Shown here: positions 1 to 9,308 of the stretch, piece after piece | Layout of the letters: each line of letters begins with the position of its first letter | How positions within the stretch are numbered: position 1 is the stretch's first letter | Assembly: GCF_034377145.1 (NCBI RefSeq) | Contig: NZ_CP139707.1 | Location: forward strand, 186,001-250,000 | Direction: 5' to 3' | Source of the DNA: Sulfitobacter sp. OXR-159 | Lineage (GTDB): Bacteria; Pseudomonadota; Alphaproteobacteria; Rhodobacterales; Rhodobacteraceae | DNA length: 64,000 nt | Notes under the pieces: generated by a model | Seen by the model: the letters and a program-made list of their open reading frames with translations, nothing else | Told to the model about the DNA's origin: nothing | Database searches by the model: none | Program-made: the position numbers and the translations under genes

Positions 1-15
1 CAGCTCGGGCGGCAT
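1..15 (-). CDS. lptB: Start of lptB (LPS export ATPase), cut by window edge
   Basis: Only the first five codons (Met-Pro-Pro-Glu-Leu) are inside the window. The ATG on the minus strand overlaps the TGA of lptA in an ATGA arrangement, which is how genes of this cluster are joined. The identity is inferred from the position after lptC and lptA, where lptB normally follows. The sequence shown is too short to prove it. Confidence 0.45.
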
Positions 16-509
16 CAGTTGCCGCTGCCGGGCTGCAAAATGGTCTTCACGCCGCCCGACATCTGCGCCGTGCCGTCGTTCAGGTTTACCGTCATTTCCT
101 GCGCGCTCAGCGCACTTGGGCCTTGGGTCATCAACACATCGCCGCTCATTACCAAGGTGCCTGCGTCGATATCATAGTCAGCCCGCTGCGATTCAGCGGC
201 GTCTTCGCCCGCGACCAAAACCACGCCGCCGGTTGCTTCCAGCTTGGCGATGCCTTGATCCGACGCGCGATATATCACCTCGACCTTACCGGCGGACAGG
301 GTCATTTCGCCCTGAGAAATCAACACATTGCCAGTAAAGACCGCGGTGCCCGTGGCGTTGTCGACCGATAGGTTGTCGGCGGTCACTTCGACGGGCAGGC
401 TGGTATCTTGCTCTAGCGCGCCAAAGGCCACATCGGCAGATTGGGCAGAGACAGGGGCGGCATGCAGCGCGAGAAACAGCGGCAGCATCAAAATAATCAA
501 ATGTCTCAA
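15..509 (-). CDS. lptA: LptA, periplasmic LPS transport protein
   Basis: This 164-residue protein starts with a signal peptide (hydrophobic stretch at about residues 4-20, AQS cleavage region). An OstA/LptA-type domain follows, rich in short beta strands (VTADNLSVD, AVFTGNVLISQG, SGDVLMTQG). The family forms the periplasmic beta-jellyroll bridge that carries lipopolysaccharide from the inner-membrane LptBFGC complex to LptD. The length fits the short alphaproteobacterial form. The gene lies 5 bp after lptC and overlaps the presumed lptB start, so it belongs to the rnd-kdsD-lptC-lptA-lptB operon. The assignment rests on domain character plus synteny. Confidence 0.9.
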   Translation of the reverse strand: MRHLIILMLPLFLALHAAPVSAQSADVAFGALEQDTSLPVEVTADNLSVDNATGTAVFTGNVLISQGEMTLSAGKVEVIYRASDQGIAKLEATGGVVLVAGEDAAESQRADYDIDAGTLVMSGDVLMTQGPSALSAQEMTVNLNDGTAQMSGGVKTILQPGSGN

Positions 510-514
510 GGCAG

Positions 515-1123
515 TTACTCTTTCGTTGCTTGCGGCGTATATATCAGTTTCACACCCTTTGTGAAAAGCAATTGCGATCCGGCGCTGTTCTGGCGGTTGG
601 TGATGGCCATGCGCCCGGCGGTGATCTCGCCCGCGGGGCTGGTGGCTTTGACCGGGCCGGGTGATAGCAGATCTAGTGTGGTGAGGTTCGAAGTCATCCG
701 GTCCGACAGAATCTGGTAGCCGGTTGAGGTGCTAACCCGCACATCGCCCGCCAGTTCCGCTTGTTCCGCGCCGGTGTCAAACCGCCCTCTGTTGGATTGC
801 AGAGTGATCTTGGCGCCGCCCTGCAGGTCCAGCGTCGCCTCGATCTCTTCGGCCTCGTTGGTGCCGGTTTCCCCGCCGGGGGTGGTCAGCTTTTCCGCCG
901 AGAATGAGATCAGATCGCCCTCCGCCGTGGTGCCGGAATAGAAGGGGCCGGTGATCTGCTGGTCGCGCAGCCGCTCTTGCACTTCTTTATCTGCAAAGGG
1001 GATCACCGCCTGCGGTTCAATCGCGCGCGACAGCAAGAACAGGGTCGACAGCAGCGCCAGCGCGATCAGCGGAAAGAGCACTTTCAGCCAAGAGACGACG
1101 CGAGAGTGGCGGTCACCCTTCAT
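515..1123 (-). CDS. lptC: LptC, inner-membrane-anchored LPS export protein
   Basis: This 202-residue protein has one N-terminal transmembrane helix (about residues 9-30, WLKVLFPLIALALLSTLFLL), followed by a periplasmic OstA-like beta domain. LptC recruits LPS from LptB2FG and passes it to LptA. The layout (short cytoplasmic tail, one helix, beta domain) and the position directly before lptA support the call. It starts 6 bp after the kdsD stop. The primary sequence of this family is poorly conserved, so gene context carries much of the weight. Confidence 0.88.
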   Translation of the reverse strand: MKGDRHSRVVSWLKVLFPLIALALLSTLFLLSRAIEPQAVIPFADKEVQERLRDQQITGPFYSGTTAEGDLISFSAEKLTTPGGETGTNEAEEIEATLDLQGGAKITLQSNRGRFDTGAEQAELAGDVRVSTSTGYQILSDRMTSNLTTLDLLSPGPVKATSPAGEITAGRMAITNRQNSAGSQLLFTKGVKLIYTPQATKE

Positions 1124-1129
1124 CGCAGG

Positions 1130-2098
1130 CTACCCCAGCCCAACGCGCAGGCAGTCGTGGATATGCAGCAGGCCCACGGGCGATTTGCCGTCATTCTCCG
1201 CAGGGTCGGTCACGATCAAGCATGTGATCTTGCGGTTGTTCATCACGCCCACGGCTTTCTCGGCCAGTTCGTCGGGGCCGATGGTAACAGGGGCCGGGGT
1301 CATGACCTCATGCGCGGTCATGGTCATCAACCCGTCAAGGTGCCGCGCGAGGTCGCCCATGGTGATGATCCCAGCCAGTGCGCCAGCGCCATCGGTCACG
1401 CAGACCACGCCAAAGCCCTTGCGGCTCATCTCGCTCAGCGCGTCGGGCATCGGCGCGTCGGCTGCGACCAGCGGCAGCGCATCGCCCACATGCATCAGAT
1501 CGGCTACGCGGCTCAGCCTTGCGCCCAGTTTGCCGCCGGGGTGGAAGTCGCGGAAATGCTCGGCGGTGAAGGCGCGGTTCTCCATCAGGGCCACGGCCAC
1601 AGCATCGCCCATCGCCAGCGTCAAGGTGGTCGAGGTGGTCGGCACCACGCCGGTGCCGCAGGCCTCTGCCGCGCGGGGCAGTTCCAGCACCACGTCACTG
1701 TGGCGGCCAAGGCTGCTGTCGGGGCGGCTGGTGATGCCGATGAGCGGGATCGCATAGCGGCGCGAATAGGCGATGAGGTTCGCCAGTTCCGGTGCCTCGC
1801 CCGAGTTTGAAATTGCCAGCACCACATCAGCCGCCGTGATCATCCCCAGATCGCCGTGGCTCGCCTCTGCCGGGTGCACAAATTGCGCAGGCGTGCCGGT
1901 AGAGGCCAGCGTCGCCGCGATCTTGTTGCCGATATGGCCCGATTTGCCGATGCCAGTGACGATCACGCGGCCCTTGCAGGCACGCATCAGGTCCACGGCG
2001 GCACGGAAACGGTCATCAAGGCTGTCGGCCAGCAGCGTCAGCGCCTCGGATTCGCAGCGGATGACGCGGCGGGCAGTGTCGAGGAAAGGTGTGTTCAT
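1130..2098 (-). CDS. kdsD: Arabinose-5-phosphate isomerase, KdsD/KpsF type
   Basis: The enzyme interconverts ribulose 5-phosphate and arabinose 5-phosphate, the first step of Kdo synthesis for LPS. The 322-residue protein has an N-terminal SIS sugar-isomerase domain (about residues 40-175; GIGKSGHIGNKIAATLAST, then EASHGDLGMI) and two C-terminal CBS domains (about 205-320), the standard layout. I chose the ATG at 2098 (MNTPFLDTA) because it overlaps the rnd stop as ATGA; an upstream in-frame ATG at 2128 would run well into rnd. It sits before lptC/lptA, which fits LPS assembly. A capsule paralogue (KpsF) is not separable by sequence alone. Confidence 0.92.
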   Translation of the reverse strand: MNTPFLDTARRVIRCESEALTLLADSLDDRFRAAVDLMRACKGRVIVTGIGKSGHIGNKIAATLASTGTPAQFVHPAEASHGDLGMITAADVVLAISNSGEAPELANLIAYSRRYAIPLIGITSRPDSSLGRHSDVVLELPRAAEACGTGVVPTTSTTLTLAMGDAVAVALMENRAFTAEHFRDFHPGGKLGARLSRVADLMHVGDALPLVAADAPMPDALSEMSRKGFGVVCVTDGAGALAGIITMGDLARHLDGLMTMTAHEVMTPAPVTIGPDELAEKAVGVMNNRKITCLIVTDPAENDGKSPVGLLHIHDCLRVGLG

Positions 2099-2739
2099 GC
2101 GTGTGCGAAGATGTCCGTGTCCGGCCATCCCTCCAGATCCAGCCGGGCGCGCATCGGCAGGAAATCGAAACAGGCCTGCGCCATGTCCATCCGACCTTCG
2201 CGTATCAGGCGTTTGTTAAGTTCATCGCGCAGACGGTGCAGATAGAGCACATCCGACGCGGCATAGTCGATCTGCGCTTGGGTCAGCTTTTCGGCCCCCC
2301 AATCGCTGGATTGTTGCTGTTTCGAGATGTCGACGCTCAGCAGTTCTTGGCACAGCTTCGCCAGCCCGTGCCGGTCGGTATAGGTGCGCACCAGACGGCT
2401 GGCGATCTTGGTGCAATAGACCGGCGCTGCGGTGGCGCCAAAGGTGTTGCGCATCGCGGCGATGTCAAAACGGCCGTAGTGGAACAGTTTCAGCACATGC
2501 GGATCTTCCAACAGCGCGCAGAGGTTCGGCGCCTCGGTCTGGCCCTTGGCGACCTGCACCAGATGCGCGTGACCATCGCCGCCCGAAAGCTGCACAACAC
2601 AGAGCCGGTCGCGATGCGGATGCAGCCCCATCGTTTCGCAATCGATGGCGACCATCGGCCCAAGGTCGAGGTCATCCGGCAGGTCGTTCTGATAGAGGAA
2701 ATTTGTCATGAGCACGTCTATATCGTGCTTGTCCGGCAT
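2095..2739 (-). CDS. rnd: Ribonuclease D, short form
   Basis: This is a DEDD-family 3'-5' exoribonuclease that trims tRNA and other RNA 3' ends. The first exonuclease motif is clear (VAIDCETMGL, with D33 and E35). The second is FHYGRFDIA and the third DYAASDVLYL. At 214 residues it holds only the exonuclease domain; the HRDC domains of the about 375-residue E. coli enzyme are absent. This is common in alphaproteobacteria, where short and long forms coexist. It heads the kdsD-lptC-lptA operon with an ATGA overlap, and the paaX stop lies 25 bp upstream. Confidence 0.9.
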   Translation of the reverse strand: MPDKHDIDVLMTNFLYQNDLPDDLDLGPMVAIDCETMGLHPHRDRLCVVQLSGGDGHAHLVQVAKGQTEAPNLCALLEDPHVLKLFHYGRFDIAAMRNTFGATAAPVYCTKIASRLVRTYTDRHGLAKLCQELLSVDISKQQQSSDWGAEKLTQAQIDYAASDVLYLHRLRDELNKRLIREGRMDMAQACFDFLPMRARLDLEGWPDTDIFAHA

Positions 2740-2764
2740 GGGAAAGCGGAGGCTTTGCCCCGGG

Positions 2765-3544
2765 TCAGGCGGTGGCCAGATCCTGCAATGCGGGGCGGGG
2801 ATAGAGGCGCAGCAAGCGGTCGACCAGTAGATGGCACCGGTAGCCGGGCCACTCGGGGCGGATCAATCCACCGGGCAGGGCCGGGTGTTTCAGCACCAGC
2901 CGCCGCCAGTTGTGCACGATCAGACAGCGCAGAACCGCGACATCCAAGGCGCTCAACCTGTCTGCATCCGGCAGTTCGGCGTCCAAGGTAGAAAGCGCAG
3001 CCAGCAGCGCGGCATAGTCGGCCTCAAGCTCGGCAGGCTCCACCGCGCGGCGCAGCCAGTCGGGCGGCGGCGTGCCGGGCAGGGCAAGACAGCCTTTGGG
3101 CACCGCGCTATCGGCCCGCCCGACATAGGCGCGGGGCAGGGCGGCGATAAAACCCGCGCCCCGCAGGGCGCTGTCGGTCTCGCGCCCGTTCTCTTCGGTC
3201 ACCACCATCTGCCATGGCTCTGACAGGTCGGGCGGCGTGGCGTAGATGCGGGGGCTGGCGGCGGCACTTTCCGCGCGGCCTTGGGCGGTCAGGCTGTGCT
3301 GGCTGATCCGCCCGACCTTGTGTGACTGCAACCATCCGTCATTGCGTAGCCGGTGCAGCGCCACGCGGCTCGCCTCTGGCCGCACGTCAAGCGCGCCCAT
3401 GATGGCCGAGAGCACCGGCCCGTCGATCGCATCACCCTCTCCCTGCGCCAGATCGCCGAAAAGGCTGACCATCAGCGACCAGACGCGCTGGCCCCCCAAG
3501 CCCGCAAAGGCCGCGACAGCGGGAAGGGAGGGATCAGAGGGCAT
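2765..3544 (-). CDS. paaX: PaaX-family transcriptional repressor
   Basis: PaaX represses phenylacetate catabolic genes and is released by phenylacetyl-CoA. The 259-residue protein begins with a winged-helix DNA-binding region (about residues 20-95; SRVALHRLRNDGWLQ is the typical recognition part). The central and C-terminal PaaX domains follow, ending with conserved HNWRRLVLKHPALPGGL and DRLLRLYP. Unusually for the E. coli layout, it is the last gene of the catabolic operon, and its start overlaps the end of paaZ by 11 bp. That makes it co-transcribed and possibly autoregulated. A candidate operator lies before the thiolase gene at 10574-10613. Confidence 0.9.
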   Translation of the reverse strand: MPSDPSLPAVAAFAGLGGQRVWSLMVSLFGDLAQGEGDAIDGPVLSAIMGALDVRPEASRVALHRLRNDGWLQSHKVGRISQHSLTAQGRAESAAASPRIYATPPDLSEPWQMVVTEENGRETDSALRGAGFIAALPRAYVGRADSAVPKGCLALPGTPPPDWLRRAVEPAELEADYAALLAALSTLDAELPDADRLSALDVAVLRCLIVHNWRRLVLKHPALPGGLIRPEWPGYRCHLLVDRLLRLYPRPALQDLATA

Positions 3545-5558
3545 TCATCGTCAGCAGTTCATATTCCGCGACCGCCTCCTCGCGTTGGTTGGTCAGGGTC
3601 ACATGCCAGCGCACCTCGCCATATTCCTCGTTGCGCGGCGTCTTGTGCTTGACTGAGAGCCGCACCTTGATGCTGTCGCCCGCCGAGACAGGCTCAAGAA
3701 AGCGAAGATTGTCGAGGCCGGTATTGGCCAGCACCGGGCCGGGGTCGGGTTGCACGAAAAGGCCCGCGGCGAAGCTGAGCAAGAGGTAGCCATGGGCCAC
3801 GCGCCCCGGAAAGAAGGGGTTCGCGGCGGCGGCCTCGTCGTCCATATGGGCGTAGAAAGTATCGCCGGTGAAATGGGCGAAGGTCTCGATATCCTCCAGC
3901 GTGACTTCTCGGGTGGGCGAGTTGAAGGTCTCGCCCAGATCCAGCTCGGTGAAGCGGCGGGTGAAGGGGTGGTCGCGGTCGGTGATTTCCTCGGCCCCCG
4001 GCACCCATTGTTTGCCGATGGCCGTCAGGATGTCGGGGCTGCCCTGAATGGCGGTGCGCTGCATGTAATGCATCACGCCGCGAATGCCGCCCAGTTCTTC
4101 GCCGCCCCCTGCGCGGCCCGGCCCGCCATGCACCATATGCGGCAGCGGAGAGCCGTGGCCCGTGGCCTCGCCCATCGACGTTCGGTTGTTGAAATAGAGC
4201 CGTCCGTGGAAGGCTGCCGAACCCATCGTTAGCTCGCGCGCCACCTCACCGTCATTGGTGATGATCGAGGCGACAAGAGAGCCTTGGCCGCGGTTCAGCA
4301 ACTGCGAGGCATGGGCCAGATCGCGGTAGGGCATGAGGGTGGAAACAGGGCCGAAAGCCTCGGTGTCATGCACGCGCTCGGCGCTGTCGGGATCAGCGCA
4401 GTGGAACAGCATTGGCGGCAGGAATGCGCCTTTGTCTTTGTCGGCGCCGTTGACGGTAAAGTTGTCGGGATCGCCAAAGACCCGCTCGGCCTCGGCACTC
4501 AGCAGCCCCACCTTTTCCAGCACATCGCGCTTTTGGCTACCCGAGACCAGCGCGCCCATGCGCGTATCTTCGGCACGCGGGTCGCCGATGGTGGTCTTGG
4601 CTAGGCGTTCTGACAGAGCAGAGATCACCGCGTCGACCTGCGCCTGCGGCACCATGATGCGGCGAATGGCGGTGCATTTCTGCCCCGCCTTGGCGGTCAT
4701 CTCGCGCTGCACTTCCTTGACGAAGAGGTCGAACTCCGGCGTGCCGGGGCTTGCGTCGGGGCCGAGGACCGAGGCGTTGAGACTGTCCTGCTCAGACGTG
4801 AAACGCACCGAGTTCTGCAGCAACAAGGGATTGCTGCGCAGCTTCAGCGCGGTATCGGCCGACCCGGTAAAGGCCACGGCATCCTGACAGTCGAGGTGGT
4901 CGAGCATATCGCCCAAGCCGCCGCTGACCAGTTGCAGCGCGCCCTTCGGCAGCAACCCACTGTCGAGCATCAGCCGTACGCAATGTTCGGTAACGTAACA
5001 GGTCGCCGTCGCCGGTTTCACGATCGCCGGGACACCTGCCAGCAGCGTAGGCGCCAGCTTCTCCAACATGCCCCAAACCGGGAAGTTGAAGGCGTTGATA
5101 TGCACCGCCACGCCCTGCAGCGGGGTGCAGATATGCCGCCCCATGAACTGCCCGTCGCGGCCCAGTTGCTCGGGCGCACCGTCGAGATAAACATGCGCAT
5201 CCGGCATCTCGCGCCGACCTTTAGAGGCGAAAACCAGCATGGTGCCGATGCCGCCGTCGATGTCGATCTTGTGGTCCGACAGCGTCGCGCCGGTGTCGTA
5301 GCTCAGGTCATAGAGCGCCTGTTTGTGCTCCATAAGGTGCAGCGCCAGCGCCTTCAACATGCGCGCGCGGTCATGGAAGGTCATGGCGCGCAGGGCGGGG
5401 CCGCCGTGGTCGCGGGCAAAGCCCAGCATGGCCTGCGCGTCGAGCGCATCGTTGCCGGCCTGCGCAATCACTTCGCCAGTGATGGCGCTGGCGATGTTGC
5501 GGGCGCCCGCGCCCGGGGCCAGCCATTCGCCTGCCGCGTAACTGTGAATATCGCGCAT
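3534..5558 (-). CDS. paaZ: PaaZ bifunctional ring-opening enzyme (ALDH + MaoC hydratase)
   Basis: PaaZ opens the oxepin-CoA ring with its C-terminal enoyl-CoA hydratase domain and oxidises the resulting aldehyde with its N-terminal aldehyde dehydrogenase. The 674-residue length matches the full bifunctional family. The ALDH part covers about residues 1-515 (catalytic Cys in [10 protein letters not shown]). The hotdog MaoC part covers about 535-670 ([28 protein letters not shown]). The ATG at 5558 has a good ribosome site (AAAGGAG). It lies 10 bp after paaE and overlaps paaX by 11 bp. Confidence 0.95.
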   Translation of the reverse strand: MRDIHSYAAGEWLAPGAGARNIASAITGEVIAQAGNDALDAQAMLGFARDHGGPALRAMTFHDRARMLKALALHLMEHKQALYDLSYDTGATLSDHKIDIDGGIGTMLVFASKGRREMPDAHVYLDGAPEQLGRDGQFMGRHICTPLQGVAVHINAFNFPVWGMLEKLAPTLLAGVPAIVKPATATCYVTEHCVRLMLDSGLLPKGALQLVSGGLGDMLDHLDCQDAVAFTGSADTALKLRSNPLLLQNSVRFTSEQDSLNASVLGPDASPGTPEFDLFVKEVQREMTAKAGQKCTAIRRIMVPQAQVDAVISALSERLAKTTIGDPRAEDTRMGALVSGSQKRDVLEKVGLLSAEAERVFGDPDNFTVNGADKDKGAFLPPMLFHCADPDSAERVHDTEAFGPVSTLMPYRDLAHASQLLNRGQGSLVASIITNDGEVARELTMGSAAFHGRLYFNNRTSMGEATGHGSPLPHMVHGGPGRAGGGEELGGIRGVMHYMQRTAIQGSPDILTAIGKQWVPGAEEITDRDHPFTRRFTELDLGETFNSPTREVTLEDIETFAHFTGDTFYAHMDDEAAAANPFFPGRVAHGYLLLSFAAGLFVQPDPGPVLANTGLDNLRFLEPVSAGDSIKVRLSVKHKTPRNEEYGEVRWHVTLTNQREEAVAEYELLTMNAL

Positions 5559-5568
5559 GTCGGCTCCT

Positions 5569-6633
5569 TTAGTGCGTGTCGTAGTCGATGGTGAGCGTGT
5601 CGCTCAGCGGGTAGCTCTGGCAGGTCAGCACATAACCGCGCTCGACCTCGTAATCCTCAAGCGCGTGGTTCGAGATCATCTCGACCTCGCCGTCAAGCAC
5701 CTTGCCCATGCAGGTCGAACAAACCCCGGCCTTGCAGGAAAACGGCGCTTCCTGCCCGTTCTCTAGTGCGGCTTCCAGCACCGATTGGCCCTTCTGCATG
5801 GTGAAACTGCGCCGCGCGCCGTCGATGATGACGGTGATCTCGGTGCCCTTCTGGCCCTCGCTGCGTTTGGCCATTTCCTGTTTCGCCAGACGGCCCTGCT
5901 GGCTTTCGCTGAAGAGTTCAAATTTGATCTGTTCATCGGTCAGCCCATTGGTCTTCAGCGCCTCGGCAATCGCCAGCATCATCGGCTCCGGCCCGCAGAT
6001 GAAGGCGGTGTCGATGTTGTTGATCTGAATCCAATGCTTAAACAGCGCATCGCATTTCGCTTGATCGATACGGCCCTCAAACAACTCCATATCCTGCCCG
6101 GATTCGAGGATGTGGATCACCGTCAGGCGGCCCATGTAGTGGTTCTTGAGATCCTCAAGCTCCTCGCGGAACATGATCGTATTCACCGCGCGGTTGGCAT
6201 AGACCAGCGTGAAGGTCGAGTTCGGCTCGCGTTTCAGCACAGTCTTTAGAATCGAAAGCACCGGCGTGATGCCCGAACCGCCCGCAAACCCGAGGTAGTT
6301 TTTCGCCACCTCTGGTTCAATCGCGGTGAAGAATTTGCCCTGTGGCGGCATGGCGTGGAGCGTATCGCCGACCTTCAATTCGGTATTGGCATAGGTCGAG
6401 AATGCCCCGCCATCGACGCGCTTGATACCGACCTTCAGCTCGCCATCGTCTAACCCGGCGCAGATCGAATAGTTGCGGCGCAACTCGGTGCCGTCGAAGT
6501 CCTGCTTGAAGGTCAGGTATTGGCCTTGGGTAAACGCAAAAGCTTCGGGGTCCTCCGGCTTCAGCGTCAGCACCACCGCATCGCGGATGGTGTGGTGGAT
6601 ATCAGTCACTAACAGGGGGTGAAACTGGCTCAT
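5569..6633 (-). CDS. paaE: PaaE, phenylacetyl-CoA epoxidase reductase subunit
   Basis: PaaE passes electrons from NADPH through FAD and a 2Fe-2S centre to the diiron oxygenase PaaA. Reading from MSQFHPLL at 6633 gives 354 residues: an FAD-binding ferredoxin-reductase fold (about 1-105; RRNYSIC), an NAD-binding part (about 110-230; GGSGITPVLSILK, CGPEPMM) and a C-terminal plant-type ferredoxin domain (CKAGVCSTC, then a later Cys in LTCQSYP). An open frame extends to 6831 but runs across paaD, so the 6633 ATG, 7 bp after the paaD stop, is preferred. Confidence 0.95.
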   Translation of the reverse strand: MSQFHPLLVTDIHHTIRDAVVLTLKPEDPEAFAFTQGQYLTFKQDFDGTELRRNYSICAGLDDGELKVGIKRVDGGAFSTYANTELKVGDTLHAMPPQGKFFTAIEPEVAKNYLGFAGGSGITPVLSILKTVLKREPNSTFTLVYANRAVNTIMFREELEDLKNHYMGRLTVIHILESGQDMELFEGRIDQAKCDALFKHWIQINNIDTAFICGPEPMMLAIAEALKTNGLTDEQIKFELFSESQQGRLAKQEMAKRSEGQKGTEITVIIDGARRSFTMQKGQSVLEAALENGQEAPFSCKAGVCSTCMGKVLDGEVEMISNHALEDYEVERGYVLTCQSYPLSDTLTIDYDTH

Positions 6634-6640
6634 CGGGGCC

Positions 6641-7189
6641 TCAGATACATTTGAAATAGTCGAAGGGTTCACGGCAGTCGCAGCACCGCCATTGCGCCTT
6701 GCAGGGGGTCGAGCCGAATTGGCTGATCCGCTCCACCGCGGTGGATTTGCAATGCGGGCAATGTTGCGGCCCACCGGCCGGGCGGGGTGGCGCGATGCCG
6801 TAAGATTCCAGCTTGGCACGGCCAGTGTCACTCATCCAATCGGTGGTCCAAGGCGGAGAAAGCTGCCGTTTCAGGTCAAGGTTTTCGATGCCGTGGTCGC
6901 GCAGCGCCATCTCGATATCTAGGTTGATGATGCTGGTGGCCGGGCACCCCGAATAGGTCGGTGTGATGGTCACAACCAGAGTATCGCCGTCCCATGCCAC
7001 ATCGCGGATGATGCCGAGATCGGTAAGCGAAATGGCCGGGATCTCCGGGTCCGGGATCGCCGAAAGCCATGCCCAAACCGTCTCTAACGTGGGCTTTTCC
7101 GCCAACGCGGCACCGCGCGGGGCGGTATCGCGCACCACCCCCGGCACCGGCGCGGGGGCCGGCCGGCTGTGGGGCGCGGGTTTTACCAT
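6641..7189 (-). CDS. paaD: PaaD, phenylacetate epoxidase assembly protein
   Basis: PaaD is a DUF59/MIP18-type protein thought to help mature the Fe-S or metal centres of the PaaABCE complex. The 182-residue protein has the DUF59 core (IPDPEIPAISLTDLGII, then TPTYSGCPATSII with the conserved Cys). It also has a C-terminal zinc-ribbon-like segment with paired cysteines (CPHCKS, CKAQWRCCDC), which is specific to PaaD. I chose the ATG at 7189, which overlaps the paaC stop by 7 bp. An ATG 10 codons upstream is possible but lies deeper in paaC. Confidence 0.93.
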   Translation of the reverse strand: MVKPAPHSRPAPAPVPGVVRDTAPRGAALAEKPTLETVWAWLSAIPDPEIPAISLTDLGIIRDVAWDGDTLVVTITPTYSGCPATSIINLDIEMALRDHGIENLDLKRQLSPPWTTDWMSDTGRAKLESYGIAPPRPAGGPQHCPHCKSTAVERISQFGSTPCKAQWRCCDCREPFDYFKCI

Positions 7190-7941
7190 GTGGCGTCCGG
7201 GTAGGCGCGCTGCAGCCACTGCATCTGGGTCAGCATATGGCCCAGATGTTCGCTGTGCCGTGCGCCGCTTTTCCCGCCCTTATGGGCAAAATCATCTTCG
7301 GGTTTGGTCAGGGTCGCTGCCGCGAGTGTGTCGCCGACCAGTTGGTCGTAGCCATCGCGCAGGCTGGCTGGATCAGGGGCGATGCCCGCATCTTTCATGG
7401 CAGCGTCGACTTCATCGCCAAGGAACATCTCCCCCACATATGGCCAGAGCAGATCCAGCGCCGCCTGCATCCGACGGTGGCTTTCCTCGGTCCCGTCGCC
7501 AAGGCCGATCACCGTGTCGGAGGAACGTTCGAGGTGGTAGGTGACCTCTTTGGCGGATTTTTCGGCAATGGCGGCGATCTCTTTATCGCTGGAATCGATC
7601 AATGCGGTCAGTTGCGCCAGATGCCATGCGTCGAACAGAAACTGCCGCATCATGGTCTGGCCGAAGTCGCCATTAGGCTGTTCGACCAGCAAGACATTGC
7701 GAAAATCCCAAACATCGCGGTGAAAAGCCAGCTTGTCGGCGTCACGCCCCGCGCCCTCGACCTCACCCGCCATGCCCAGCCACAGCTGCGTTTGCCCGAT
7801 CAAGTCGAGCGCCATATTGGCCAGCGCGATATCTTCTTCCAGCACCGGAGCCGTGCCGCACCATTCCGAAACGCGGTGGCCCAGCACAAGGGCGTTGTCG
7901 CCCATCCGGCAAAGGAATTCGAACTTAGGATCGGTGCTCAC
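7183..7941 (-). CDS. paaC: PaaC, phenylacetyl-CoA epoxidase structural subunit
   Basis: PaaC is the ferritin-like partner that stabilises the catalytic subunit PaaA in the 1,2-epoxidase complex. It has 252 residues, the usual length. Typical stretches are MGDNALVLGHRVSEWCG near the N-terminus and LAFHRDVWDFRNVLLVEQP in the middle. It begins with ATG overlapping the paaB stop by 4 bp and ends overlapping paaD. All four epoxidase subunits are encoded in the expected order A-B-C-D-E, so a functional complex is likely. Confidence 0.95.
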   Translation of the reverse strand: MSTDPKFEFLCRMGDNALVLGHRVSEWCGTAPVLEEDIALANMALDLIGQTQLWLGMAGEVEGAGRDADKLAFHRDVWDFRNVLLVEQPNGDFGQTMMRQFLFDAWHLAQLTALIDSSDKEIAAIAEKSAKEVTYHLERSSDTVIGLGDGTEESHRRMQAALDLLWPYVGEMFLGDEVDAAMKDAGIAPDPASLRDGYDQLVGDTLAAATLTKPEDDFAHKGGKSGARHSEHLGHMLTQMQWLQRAYPDATW

Positions 7942-8282
7942 ATCGCCCCCACTTCATCGGGAATGTCGAAAAAGGTCGGGTGGCGGTAGACCTTGTCATT
8001 GGCGGGCTCATAAAGCGCGCCTTTTTCCTCGGGGGAGGAGGCGGCGATGGCGCTGGCCTCAACGGCCCAGATGCTGACGCCTTCGTTGCGGCGGGTATAG
8101 ACGTCGCGGGCGTTCTTGATCGCCATTTCCGCGTCCGCCGCATGCAGGCTGCCGACATGGCGGTGGCTCAACCCGTGCTGGCCGCGGATGAAGATCTCCC
8201 ACAGGGGCCATTCGGTGGTCCGCGCCTTGCCGTGCGGGGCGGCTTCGGTGCCGTCGTATTCACTGGATTCAGGGCTGCTCAT
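7938..8282 (-). CDS. paaB: PaaB, small subunit of phenylacetyl-CoA epoxidase
   Basis: PaaB bridges the PaaAC dimers of the epoxidase. The protein is 114 residues from the ATG at 8282, with the family core WPLWEIFIRGQHGLSHRHV, then SLHAADAEMAIKNARDVY and a C-terminal segment ending FFDIPDEVGAM. An ATG at 8369 in the same frame would run back into paaA and is rejected. The gene starts 5 bp after the paaA stop and overlaps paaC by 4 bp. At this length it is somewhat longer than the E. coli protein because of an N-terminal tail rich in Ser, Glu and Gly. Confidence 0.94.
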   Translation of the reverse strand: MSSPESSEYDGTEAAPHGKARTTEWPLWEIFIRGQHGLSHRHVGSLHAADAEMAIKNARDVYTRRNEGVSIWAVEASAIAASSPEEKGALYEPANDKVYRHPTFFDIPDEVGAM

Positions 8283-8287
8283 GTCGC

Positions 8288-9280
8288 TTACTCCGCTGCC
8301 ATTTGTCTGCTGCGCTTTTTCTCGGCGTGGGCCAAAAGCCCCTCGCGCACCCAACGGCCTTCGTCCCAAGCCTTATTGCGCGCCGCCAGACGTTCGGTGT
8401 TGCAGGGGCCATTGCCCTTGAGCACCTGGAAGAACTCCTCCCAATCCGGCTCGGCAAAGTCGTAATGACCGGTTTCTTCGTTGAACTTCAGCGTCTCGTC
8501 GGGGATCGTCAGGCCAAGGTATTCGGCCTGCGGCACCGTCTCGTCGACGAACTTTTGGCGCAACTCGTCATTGGTGTTCATCTTGATTTTCCACGCCATC
8601 GACTGCGCGGAATGGACCGAATCCTTGTCCGACGGGCCGAACATCATCAGTGCCGGGAACCAGAAACGGTTGAGCGCATCCTGCGCCATCTTGCGCTGTG
8701 CTTCCGTGCCGTTGGCCATCTTCATCATGATGTCGAAGCCTTGGCGCTGGTGGAAGCTTTCTTCCTTACAGATCCGCACCATGGCGCGGGCGTAGGGACC
8801 GTACGATGTCCGTTGCAGCGGCACTTGGTTCATGATGGCAGCACCATCGACCAGCCAGCCCACAGCACCCATATCGGCCCATGTTAGGGTCGGATAATTG
8901 AAGATCGAGGAATACTTCATCTTGCCCGACAGCAGGTCGCGGGTCATTTGGTCACGGGTCACGCCGAGCGTTTCCGCCGCGCAATAAAGGTAGAGGCCGT
9001 GGCCCGCCTCGTCTTGCACCTTTGCCAGCAGGATCGCCTTACGCTCCAACGTCGGGGCGCGGGTGATCCAGTTGCCCTCGGGCAGCTGGCCCACAATCTC
9101 GCTATGCGCGTGCTGACCGATCTGGCGGATCAGGTTCTTGCGGTAGCCATCGGGCATCCAGTCTTTTGGCTCGATCTTGCCGCCCGCGTCGACGCGCTCC
9201 TGAAAGGCGCGTTCTTCGGGGTCCATCTCGTCGAGGGATTTGATGCCCTTGCCGGTGGATTTGATCATCTGTGCATACAT
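8288..9280 (-). CDS. paaA: PaaA, catalytic diiron subunit of phenylacetyl-CoA epoxidase
   Basis: PaaA inserts one oxygen atom into the ring of phenylacetyl-CoA to give the 1,2-epoxide. The 330-residue ferritin-like protein carries the expected carboxylate/histidine iron ligands in [17 protein letters not shown] (about residues 115-131) and [13 protein letters not shown] (about 195-207). A clear ribosome site (GGAAAGGAA) precedes the ATG at 9280. It lies 28 bp after the thiolase gene and is the second gene of the operon. Confidence 0.96.
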   Translation of the reverse strand: MYAQMIKSTGKGIKSLDEMDPEERAFQERVDAGGKIEPKDWMPDGYRKNLIRQIGQHAHSEIVGQLPEGNWITRAPTLERKAILLAKVQDEAGHGLYLYCAAETLGVTRDQMTRDLLSGKMKYSSIFNYPTLTWADMGAVGWLVDGAAIMNQVPLQRTSYGPYARAMVRICKEESFHQRQGFDIMMKMANGTEAQRKMAQDALNRFWFPALMMFGPSDKDSVHSAQSMAWKIKMNTNDELRQKFVDETVPQAEYLGLTIPDETLKFNEETGHYDFAEPDWEEFFQVLKGNGPCNTERLAARNKAWDEGRWVREGLLAHAEKKRSRQMAAE

Positions 9281-9308
9281 CGGTCTGTTCCTTTCCGGGA
9301 AAGAAGTC